From assembly GCA_030605085.1 (NCBI GenBank), contig JAUWBH010000163.1:1-13966 (forward strand): DNA of 13,966 bases. Reading direction: 5' to 3'. The stretch comes from Promethearchaeota archaeon. Its GTDB lineage: Archaea > Asgardarchaeota > Lokiarchaeia > Sigynarchaeales > SOKP01. Each line of letters opens with the position of its first letter. Position 1 is the first letter of the stretch. Shown piece by piece: positions 5,909 to 11,986 of this stretch. The notes below the pieces were generated by a model, which saw only the letters and a list, made by a program, of their open reading frames with translations, was not told where the DNA came from and did no database searches. The translations under genes and the position numbers were made by a program.

Positions 5909-5921
5909 TTATAAAAAATAA
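5909..5921 (-). promoter_or_regulatory. TATA-like promoter of the interrupted sirtuin
   Basis: The minus strand reads TTTATTTTTTATAA here, centred about 26 nt before the ATG at 5887. The intact copy has a TATA-like element at the same distance, so the element appears to have been duplicated with the gene. It suggests that the interrupted copy is still transcribed on its own. Confidence 0.4.
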
Positions 5922-5973
5922 ATTGATTTGAAAGATTCTAGAAAATAAGTAAGCCAATTAGAATAAATTAAAA

Positions 5974-6732
5974 TTAGCTATCTTTTACCATAACTCGGAC
6001 TTTTTCTATAATAGGAGGAAGGACATCTTCTATTTTATTGGAAAACATCACATCTGTCATGTTATCGTAAGGAGTTTCACCCATGTTTAAAATAATCAAT
6101 TTTGCTCCATTTGTTTTCGCGTAATGAGGCATATTTGCCGCAGGGGTAACTACTAGAGAAGATCCAATCACAAAAAAGACATCAGAATTTTTAGATCTTT
6201 TTATTGATTCGTATAATTCGTCTTCAGGCAGGGGATCTCCAAAATTCACAATACTATTAATTATCCTTCCTTCACAGTGAGGACATTTGGGTTGATGTTT
6301 TTGGACTGGCATGGTTCGATATCCTTTACCCCAAATATTTTTATCCCATCCTGCCTCTTCGAAAAGCATTTTTTTATTACATTCCAAGCATTTCATGTAA
6401 TAAAGATTACCATGAAGCTCGCTCATCTTCTCGAAAGGTATTCCACTTTTTGCGTGAAGCCCGTCAACATTTTGAGAGATCAAATAATCGAACTTACCCA
6501 TTTCTAATAACTCTACAATTAAAAAATGATTTTTGTTGGGTTTAACTTGATCCCAAGGTGGAGACTTCGGAGGTGGCAAGCCTTTGTCCCGTCTCGTCCA
6601 CACTCCATTAGGACCTCGATAGTCTGGTAAGCCCGAACCAGTTGAAATTCCCGCACCTGTAAAAACTACTAATCTTTCTGATTCTGCAATCCATTTTGCT
6701 ACTAACTCAATTTTAGATTTTAAATCTACCAT
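5974..6732 (-). CDS. SIRT6/7-like (class IV-type) NAD-dependent protein deacylase
   Basis: This is an intact 252-residue sirtuin that would remove acyl groups from lysine using NAD, likely on cytosolic or chromatin proteins. Motifs in order are GAGIST (26-31), SGLPDYRGPNGVWT, LISQNVDGLHAKSG (84-97), catalytic His107 in ELHG, zinc Cys115, 118, 150 and 153, FGDPLP, VIGSSLVVTPAA and ILNMGETPYDN. The blocks GPxGVWT, SQNVDGLHxxSG, ELHGNLY and the short zinc-ribbon insert resemble human SIRT6 more than bacterial CobB-type sirtuins. Tyr38 replaces the usual Phe of PDFR, a residue that contacts NAD/nicotinamide, so turnover may differ. There is no Shine-Dalgarno site; a TATA element about 26 nt upstream implies a leaderless message separate from the endonuclease gene. 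An interrupted paralogue follows 86 nt downstream. The substrate is unknown. Confidence 0.88.
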   Translation of the reverse strand: MVDLKSKIELVAKWIAESERLVVFTGAGISTGSGLPDYRGPNGVWTRRDKGLPPPKSPPWDQVKPNKNHFLIVELLEMGKFDYLISQNVDGLHAKSGIPFEKMSELHGNLYYMKCLECNKKMLFEEAGWDKNIWGKGYRTMPVQKHQPKCPHCEGRIINSIVNFGDPLPEDELYESIKRSKNSDVFFVIGSSLVVTPAANMPHYAKTNGAKLIILNMGETPYDNMTDVMFSNKIEDVLPPIIEKVRVMVKDS

Positions 6733-6752
6733 AATAAATCCATAAAAAAATG

Positions 6753-6762
6753 ATTATAAAAA
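6753..6762 (-). promoter_or_regulatory. TATA-like promoter of the intact sirtuin
   Basis: The minus strand TTTTTATAAT is centred about 26 nt before the ATG at 6732, inside the 68-nt gap after the homing endonuclease stop. This spacing predicts transcription starting at or next to the ATG, giving a leaderless mRNA. Confidence 0.45.
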
Positions 6763-6800
6763 GATGATGACTTTTAATAGAAAGACAAATTATTAAGACA

Positions 6801-7766
6801 CTATTTTTTTCCATCGAAAGGAATATTAGGTGTTCTATATTTAACTCGTTTTCTTGCTAAACTGAATTCATAACTCTCAATCATTTTATCATATATTTCT
6901 CTACTGAGAGAGATTCTATATGCATACGTCACTTGTCCATTTTCATCAAAATATTGTCGTCTTTGTACTTTATATGGTAAATCAAACTTATGCTTAACAC
7001 CTCTAATAAACATCTCACTTTTAGAATCAATAATAGGGAGAGAATGCTTTGAGCCTGAGGAACCATCTCCATCGTAAAAACCTAATAATAAAGATAAATC
7101 GTTTTTAGTATAGCTCCCTCTATTTCCTAATGATCTAGGCCATTTTATTTTGTCTGATTTTTTACCCGGGGGAAAACTATGTGCTTCCATGTGATCACCA
7201 AAAATATAGCTACCAAACCGCAGTCTTACAATTGGTTTTTTTGTTACCTCACCCGTACTTTTATCAATAGTCTTATTATGAATATATTTAAGTTTAGTAA
7301 TTCTAAAATTAATAGCTTTTGCAAATCTCCTAACTATTTCATGGTCTTTTTGATGAATGCCTACTTCAATATAGCTTGTTCCTCGTCTTTTATATAGTCC
7401 TCCTTCTGCTAATAAATGACCATAAAAATAATTTTTCTCTTCAGTATCTAGATCTTTAAAATAATGCATATCAAAATCAGGATGGTTTCTCAATATGTGA
7501 TAGCGATCTAAAAGAATGTTGTTACTTTGTTTATACTTATCAACAAATTCTTCGAAGGTAGGGATATCATGGAACTTTTGTCTAAGAGCTTCTTTCCATT
7601 TATCCAATATTTTTTCAGTAGTAGTATATTTAGAATTCTTTCTTTGTTCCGCACGAATGCTCCTAAGATGATTCTTTTTTTGATTTAAAATAGTCGTTGA
7701 AATATCTGCCCAGTTCATTTTTCTTCCTAGTCGGTTCTCAATTTCTTTCTTGATATTATCTGTCAA
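6801..7766 (-). CDS. LAGLIDADG homing endonuclease, free-standing
   Basis: A single-chain LAGLIDADG DNA endonuclease, which would cut a long specific site and spread its own gene or a host intron. Numbered from the TTG at 7766 (321 aa), the two signature helices are YGHLLAEGG (115-123, catalytic Glu121) and LLGFYDGDG (227-235, catalytic Asp234), each followed by a beta-rich DNA-binding half (IEVGIHQKDHEIVRRFAK, and SEMFIRGVKHKFDLPYKVQRR). The first about 100 residues are basic and helical and are not assigned. The TTG has no ribosome site, and the frame stays open upstream to a TAG at 7908-7910 with convincing codons, so the real N-terminus is probably further out (separate entry). No splicing-domain (intein) motifs are present. 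It lies just upstream of two sirtuin copies, one of which carries a 30-nt insertion. Its target site is unknown. Confidence 0.8.
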   Translation of the reverse strand: MTDNIKKEIENRLGRKMNWADISTTILNQKKNHLRSIRAEQRKNSKYTTTEKILDKWKEALRQKFHDIPTFEEFVDKYKQSNNILLDRYHILRNHPDFDMHYFKDLDTEEKNYFYGHLLAEGGLYKRRGTSYIEVGIHQKDHEIVRRFAKAINFRITKLKYIHNKTIDKSTGEVTKKPIVRLRFGSYIFGDHMEAHSFPPGKKSDKIKWPRSLGNRGSYTKNDLSLLLGFYDGDGSSGSKHSLPIIDSKSEMFIRGVKHKFDLPYKVQRRQYFDENGQVTYAYRISLSREIYDKMIESYEFSLARKRVKYRTPNIPFDGKK

Positions 7767-7897
7767 ATCAATGAGATCATAGTGTTCCTCATTGTAAGGC
7801 TTGATGTTGGGTGATAAATCGTAGCTTGGTTGTGGTTCATCGTGTTGTCGAAATCGAGAACGATTAAATCTTTCCTTTTTGGGTTTACTTTGGCCAT
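7767..7897 (-). CDS. Probable N-terminal extension of the endonuclease, out of frame by one base
   Basis: An ATG at 7897 has AGGT 8 nt upstream and a TATA element about 40 nt upstream, so translation very likely begins there. Its own frame ends in a TGA at about 7763-7765 after 44 codons. The frame of the endonuclease is open throughout this interval without any ATG, GTG or TTG, and its codons end mostly in A or T like the neighbours, reading QSKPKKERFNRSRF and then YDLSPNIKPYNEEHYDLIDLT. A one-base backward shift at the five-A run on the minus strand (T5 at 7876-7880) would join MAKVNPK to this frame and give a 365-residue product. The cause may be a real frameshift mutation, ribosomal slippage or a sequencing error in the homopolymer. 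Confidence 0.45.
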
Positions 7898-7905
7898 GGG
7901 TTTTT

Positions 7906-7910
7906 ACCTA
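7906..7910 (-). promoter_or_regulatory. Ribosome binding site for the ATG at 7897
   Basis: The minus strand reads TAGGT here, with AGGT ending 8 nt before the ATG at 7897, like the AGGT at 581-584. It favours translation starting at 7897 rather than at the TTG at 7766, which has no such site. Confidence 0.4.
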
Positions 7911-7933
7911 ATGGTTTACTTTAATTTCTGATA

Positions 7934-7963
7934 CGATATATAAGTAATCTTTGCGATATATAA
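7934..7963 (-). promoter_or_regulatory. Duplicated TATA-like element upstream of the endonuclease gene
   Basis: CGATATATAA occurs twice on the plus strand (7934-7943 and 7954-7963), exactly 20 bp apart. The proximal copy reads TTATATATCG on the minus strand and would start transcription near 7913, leaving a short leader that contains the AGGT site and the ATG at 7897. Two helical turns between copies suggest either tandem promoters or a repeated regulator site. Confidence 0.45.
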
Positions 7964-8201
7964 TCTACGGGGGTGAGGATTTTCTGAAACTTGTCTGTAT
8001 AAAAGGTTAATTTGAAGCTATGAGAAGTCTTTGTTAGAATGAGAGTCTTGGCTTATAGGTAAAGATTATTTAGAATAATTTGCTCAAGATAAAGAAACAG
8101 GAATAATTGCCTTTTTTGCATAGGGTTTTATGCTTTATAATAAAGATACATTCATAAGGTTATAAAATTTTATCTTTAAATACTTCTGATTCTCATTTCT
8201 T

Positions 8202-8225
8202 ATAATTCAATTAAAATTGAATTAT
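8202..8225. repeat. Perfect 11-bp inverted repeat
   Basis: ATAATTCAATT and AATTGAATTAT flank a 2-bp AA spacer. The symmetry is perfect over 22 of 24 positions. It has the size of a dimeric repressor site but is not next to a recognised start codon; it lies about 200 nt from the end of the coiled-coil gene and about 300 nt from the endonuclease promoter. Being nearly all A/T, it could be chance. Confidence 0.4.
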
Positions 8226-8430
8226 TAGGAGTAAAATAACATTTAATAGCGTCATTGTACCTAAAGTATTGTACGAAAAAAAGATAATCGAAGGATTAGA
8301 CGAGATAAGATAATTCAGATTTTACTTCTGAAAAGGATTTTCATTTTATATTATAATAAAATTCTATTATTATAAATAATTAGTTAATCAATTAATTTAG
8401 ATTAAACACAATAGTTATTGAAACAAATAG

Positions 8431-9141
8431 TTAATCTACGACTTTATCAAGAATTTCTGTGATATTGTCATAATTTCTTAAAGCGCTTATAACTTTTCTT
8501 TTATTCATTAATTTTAGCGCTTCTTTACTTAATTTTTCAATGTTCTTTTTAATATCGTCAAGTCGAGATGCCTCCATTTCCTTTTTAATATTGTATTCTT
8601 CCTCGGCGGCAATTACTTCTTCTCTTAATTTTTCCAATTTTTTGATGTAATCTTGAAGATCTTTTCCTTTTATTGAATCGATTAAACCGTCTATTTTTAT
8701 TTTTGCCTCATGGAATTGAAATTTCTCTTTTAGATTTAAGATATCTTCAATTGAACTTTCAATTTTTTCTATTAATTTCTTTTTCTTTTCTTGCTGACTT
8801 ATCTTTTCATCAGGCGCTTTAGATATTTGTTCGATTTCAATCTCAGTTTCAGCTTTAATAGATTTTTCGAACGTTCTTTGGAGCAACTCTGCAGTTTCTT
8901 TTTCAAGAATTACCTTTTGTGGTAACACATAATCAGACATAAATTGACGTATAAAAGCTAGCTGTTCTTTTACGATTGAAAGAAGTCTACCTTTATAGGC
9001 TAAATCGATTATATCTTCTGCTGCTTTTATGGCATCTGGATATTGTGCGAGCGACCAATGAGTTCCTTGAATAAGCCTGTAATGGTCTATTTGTTCTATT
9101 AATTTTAATATTTCATCCCGAGTTAATTTAACACCACTCAA
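8431..9141 (-). CDS. Coiled-coil protein of unknown function
   Basis: I do not recognise this 236-residue protein. Residues 1-70 look globular and helical (LTRDEILKLIEQIDHYRLIQGTHW, then PDAIKAAEDIIDLAYKGR). From about 75 to the end, heptad-rich, Glu/Lys-rich helices predominate, with breaks near 105-115 (KAPDEK) and about 155. The repeated pattern of about 35-residue helical units (EDILNLKEKFQFHEAKIKIDGLI, and LSKEALKLMNKRKVISALRNYDNI) recalls helical-repeat or tethering proteins, but this is only a resemblance. There is no signal peptide or membrane segment, so it is cytosolic. The TTG start is forced: the codon before it is TAA and no ATG follows for nearly 70 codons. No Shine-Dalgarno site is visible. 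It is probably a single-gene unit, with a 129-nt gap to the PHP gene. Confidence 0.7.
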   Translation of the reverse strand: MSGVKLTRDEILKLIEQIDHYRLIQGTHWSLAQYPDAIKAAEDIIDLAYKGRLLSIVKEQLAFIRQFMSDYVLPQKVILEKETAELLQRTFEKSIKAETEIEIEQISKAPDEKISQQEKKKKLIEKIESSIEDILNLKEKFQFHEAKIKIDGLIDSIKGKDLQDYIKKLEKLREEVIAAEEEYNIKKEMEASRLDDIKKNIEKLSKEALKLMNKRKVISALRNYDNITEILDKVVD

Positions 9142-9181
9142 TTATTAATTCACGGTAGTTATTATGAATGAATATTGATCC

Positions 9182-9206
9182 AATATATGTTTAGTTAATA
9201 TATGTT
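9182..9206 (-). promoter_or_regulatory. Repeated TATA-like element before the coiled-coil gene
   Basis: AATATATGTT occurs at 9182-9191 and 9197-9206 on the plus strand, 15 bp apart, about 40-65 nt upstream of the TTG at 9141. The minus strand reads AACATATATT, which could serve as a TATA box giving a leader of about 20 nt. A regulator repeat is the alternative. Confidence 0.35.
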
Positions 9207-9270
9207 AAACCTATTTAAGTTATTACTAATTTATGTTTTAATCAGTGCAAATTGGTTACGATAAGCATTT

Positions 9271-9993
9271 TTATTTTAGTTTTAAAAGGTCTATAAGCGT
9301 TCTGAAATTATCTTCAAGATGATAGTATTTTATCATTTCAAGTGGTTCTTCAATTACAGCTAAGGCTCTGGAATTGTGCGAATCGCATCCTATCCCAACT
9401 GGTATTTCCGATTCTTTTATTTTTTCAAAAAACACATGGTTTTTTCTGGAATAACTATATGAATAACTTGAATTAAACTCGAAATATATATTATTTTTCT
9501 TTAGAAATTGAATTAATCTATCAAGACCTCTATAAATAAAATTAGCCGGTTCGAAATGAGCTAAGCCTAGTATGGGAATTTCAAATGAAATAGATTTTTT
9601 CCAATGGTTAATAATCTTTTTAACAAAACTTAATCCCTCAGGAGTCTCTAAGTACTCGAATAAAATGATGTCAAATTTTTCTGGTTCAATAAGCCTTGTT
9701 ATATAATCAAAAGAGCTTCCAACATCGATTTCCACGCCTTTATAAAGTGTTAAATCCATTTTATTGTTCTTTAAATAATTTTGACATTCTGTAATTTTTT
9801 TTAAATATAGATTTATTTTTTGAGTCCTATTTAGAGTAGGAATAATTTCAGCTTTCCACGAGTTAGTGAAATGATCTGTTATTGCTAGATATCTGAGTCC
9901 TAATTTAAGCGAATTTTTTACAATTTGTTTTATGGTATCAGTTCCGTCTGAGAAAATTGAGTGAATATGAAGATTTATCCTTGGAAAACTCAT
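9271..9993 (-). CDS. PHP-domain metal-dependent phosphoesterase
   Basis: A 240-residue PHP-fold hydrolase, a family that includes histidinol phosphatase, polymerase-associated PHP domains and small nucleotide phosphatases. Metal-binding motifs are HIHSIFSDG (His9, His11, Asp16), ITDH (Asp40, His41), GVEID (Glu88), LAHFEP (His146), and CDSH (Asp204, His206). The usual His of the GSVH-type motif after the DxxI strand is not seen: the segment reads FDIILFEYLE, so one ligand may be lost or replaced by Glu113. Residues 175-182 contain a short SY repeat. Its length fits a stand-alone PHP phosphatase. The gene starts 19 nt after the permease stop on the same strand and is probably co-transcribed with it, without a Shine-Dalgarno site. 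The surroundings give no histidine genes, so calling it HisK would be unjustified. Confidence 0.85.
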   Translation of the reverse strand: MSFPRINLHIHSIFSDGTDTIKQIVKNSLKLGLRYLAITDHFTNSWKAEIIPTLNRTQKINLYLKKITECQNYLKNNKMDLTLYKGVEIDVGSSFDYITRLIEPEKFDIILFEYLETPEGLSFVKKIINHWKKSISFEIPILGLAHFEPANFIYRGLDRLIQFLKKNNIYFEFNSSYSYSYSRKNHVFFEKIKESEIPVGIGCDSHNSRALAVIEEPLEMIKYYHLEDNFRTLIDLLKLK

Positions 9994-10012
9994 TTACTTA
10001 TTTGTAATTACT

Positions 10013-11908
10013 TTAAATGCCTATTAATTTTACTTCTCGATTTAAATATAACATTAAAACGCTACTAACTAATAAAACGCATCCGAATAGAATTAAACTT
10101 GCTAATAGAAAATATTCTGCCATTTCTTCGTAAATAATCATATTCCCTATAGTTACTTTCTCAATTGATACGAAATTCATTCCTAATAAATAAATTAAAA
10201 GAAAAACGAATCCTGAGGCAATCAATTGAACAATTCCTATAAGTAAATTCACAAAATGTATTAATTTTATTCTAGTTTTATCTAATTCAATTATTTGACC
10301 AATTCCAACATCAATGGCAACTCTTTCTTTATCCACTTTTTTCACAAAGAAATAAACGAACTCTCGAAGCGGTATAATATCAAGAATGACTGTGCCAATA
10401 GCAAAAATACCAATAAATATTAAAATTCGTAATAAAATTTTAGTAAAAACAGATTCAAATCCTTGAATTGGTGAATTAAGAACGCTAAAATTATTAATAA
10501 TCAAAATAAAAATACCGATAATAACTATACAGAAAAATTTCATTCCCGCTAAAGTAATAACAAGCGAATATCGATCAGCTATAGTTAATAAATAATAAAT
10601 AACCGCAATGAAGAGAATTATTAATCCTAATATTATGGCTGCGGGTTCTAACACAAACGCTAAAATCAAACAGGCAGAGGCTACTAAGATTGGTAAGTAA
10701 GGAAAAAAGGGTGCTTTAAAAGGGCGTGCCAGTTCTTTTCTTTTGTATCTTAAATTCACAGCAGCTAAATTTACAAAAGCTAATCCAAAAAAATAAATGA
10801 AAATTGTAATTTCAGCGGTGAACCCAATATTTGCGTAAATTATAGCAAAAAACGTAAAAATTAAGGTTACAATAGTAGTGAGAATTATTGTGTAAACGGG
10901 TAAATCAGATTTTTCACTACTTTCGTAAAAAACTTTTGGAAAATACTTATCTCTGGCAAGAGCTTGAAATACACTTACGGCTGAACCAAGAGCAGCGTTC
11001 ATAGCAATTAATGTGGCAATAATTGCGGCGATACCCATAATGTAAAAACCAATAGGTCCCAATATATCGTATAGAACATTTCCTAATATTACAGGGGACT
11101 CACTTAAACCCTCTGGTTTATTTCCAATGTTAATCAATACAACAAATGTAATTGATAAGTAAATAATTAACGTCAATAAAATGGCAAGAATATTTACTTT
11201 AGGAATATTCTTAGAAGGATTTTTTAAGTTTGCGTTAAAATACGCTAAATTAGAAGTAATTGTAGTAAAAAGTATAAACAAAAGTGCGAAAATTTGCAAA
11301 ACTCCTAAAAAATTAATCTTTCTCGAATACAAATAATCTGGATTGTAACCAGAGGGATTACTTATAGGAGAAATAAAGAGTCCTGAAACTATAAAAATAG
11401 TAAATATTACTAATAAGGTACCTGTTAATATAAATAATGTTCTAACAGCAAATCTTTGAGTCTTGAAAAATACGATGCTAGTCATTAAAACTGACAATAT
11501 AGCAATAAGAAGAACGAAAGGGGATAAAAAGGGAAAAAAAATCTCAACCACAATAGCAAACGCTTGAGCAGAAAATGAACAAATAAGAATATTTGCCATC
11601 CACAAGAAAAATCCGATAATAAATGCTGAAAAGCCACCAAGACCCTCCTTACTAAAGTTATAAGCACCTCCGGATATTGGCAAACTAGTTGAAAGTTCAG
11701 AATAATTAAGCGCAATCAATAAAACTAGAAAACCTCCAAGGAGTAAACTTATTAAAATGCCCGGTCCTGCAACATCTATACCAATACTTAAAAGTACGAA
11801 TATTGATCCGCCTACTCCGCAACCAACCCCGTATAAAACTCCTTGTTTCATCCCGTATAATTTTTTTTCAGGCTCAAGAGGAATTTCTTCCGGTTCTGAT
11901 TCGTTCAA
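10013..11908 (-). CDS. APC-superfamily amino acid/polyamine permease with extra C-terminal membrane region
   Basis: A membrane transporter of the amino acid-polyamine-organocation superfamily. The first helix has the GVGCGVGGSIF substrate-binding break and is followed by AGPGILISLLLGG, then YSELSTSLPISGGAYNFSKEGLGG, both standard family signatures. About 12 helices fill residues 24-445, including the NAALGSAVSVFQALARDKYFP loop and ELARPFKAPFFPYLP before helix 11. Beyond the normal core there are about 190 residues with four more predicted helices (roughly 450-470, 490-515, 550-580 and 600-625) and a polar loop 520-545. The acidic N-terminus MNESEPEEIPLEPEKK is cytosolic. The start is a TTG with AGG only one base away, too close for a ribosome site, so either the mRNA is leaderless or translation begins later (Met20). 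Substrate cannot be read from sequence. The PHP gene follows in the same unit. Confidence 0.85.
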   Translation of the reverse strand: MNESEPEEIPLEPEKKLYGMKQGVLYGVGCGVGGSIFVLLSIGIDVAGPGILISLLLGGFLVLLIALNYSELSTSLPISGGAYNFSKEGLGGFSAFIIGFFLWMANILICSFSAQAFAIVVEIFFPFLSPFVLLIAILSVLMTSIVFFKTQRFAVRTLFILTGTLLVIFTIFIVSGLFISPISNPSGYNPDYLYSRKINFLGVLQIFALLFILFTTITSNLAYFNANLKNPSKNIPKVNILAILLTLIIYLSITFVVLINIGNKPEGLSESPVILGNVLYDILGPIGFYIMGIAAIIATLIAMNAALGSAVSVFQALARDKYFPKVFYESSEKSDLPVYTIILTTIVTLIFTFFAIIYANIGFTAEITIFIYFFGLAFVNLAAVNLRYKRKELARPFKAPFFPYLPILVASACLILAFVLEPAAIILGLIILFIAVIYYLLTIADRYSLVITLAGMKFFCIVIIGIFILIINNFSVLNSPIQGFESVFTKILLRILIFIGIFAIGTVILDIIPLREFVYFFVKKVDKERVAIDVGIGQIIELDKTRIKLIHFVNLLIGIVQLIASGFVFLLIYLLGMNFVSIEKVTIGNMIIYEEMAEYFLLASLILFGCVLLVSSVLMLYLNREVKLIGI

Positions 11909-11986
11909 ACCTTATTTCATCTATATGTTCTAGTTAAAAAATTTTTTAATTTTAATATGTTAGATTTAATCAATCAATTTAATGAG

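Larger units (their letters stand above)
7910..8430. other. Spacer between the endonuclease and coiled-coil genes, no convincing gene
   Basis: About 520 nt with no credible long frame. It holds the TATA repeat at 7934-7963, the inverted repeat at 8202-8225, a weak stem GCATA/TATGC near 8118-8133, and a short coding-like plus-strand frame at 8221-8313 without a good start. The last 90 nt are nearly all A/T and could hold the terminator of the minus-strand coiled-coil gene. No tRNA, rRNA or CRISPR repeat is seen. Confidence 0.6.

Noticed and set aside
6277..6507. Open frame of 76 codons on the plus strand
   Set aside because: It lies wholly antisense to the intact sirtuin, whose motifs are unmistakable, and the translated product has no recognisable features.
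7179..7397. Open frame of 72 codons on the plus strand
   Set aside because: Antisense to the LAGLIDADG endonuclease between its two signature motifs; no start signal or protein-like pattern.
6801..7766. Endonuclease as part of an intein
   Set aside because: No N-terminal Cys/Ser splice block, no terminal His-Asn, and no host protein frame on either side.
7763..7897. A 44-codon minus-strand frame from the ATG at 7897 containing LDFDNT, which looks like motif I of HAD hydrolases
   Set aside because: Nothing resembling the remaining HAD motifs follows, codon choice is less like the neighbours than the overlapping frame, and the frame ends at once. The HAD-like string is probably chance; the start is better explained as that of the frameshifted endonuclease.
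8221..8313. Short plus-strand frame reading VIVPKVLYEKKIIEGLDEIR
   Set aside because: Protein-like at the end, but no start codon is properly placed after the AGGAG at about 8227 and the frame is only 30 codons. It may be a remnant; not enough to call a gene.
11485..11715. Second minus-strand frame of 76 codons
   Set aside because: Out-of-frame shadow within the permease gene; its hydrophobic content mirrors T-rich membrane codons.
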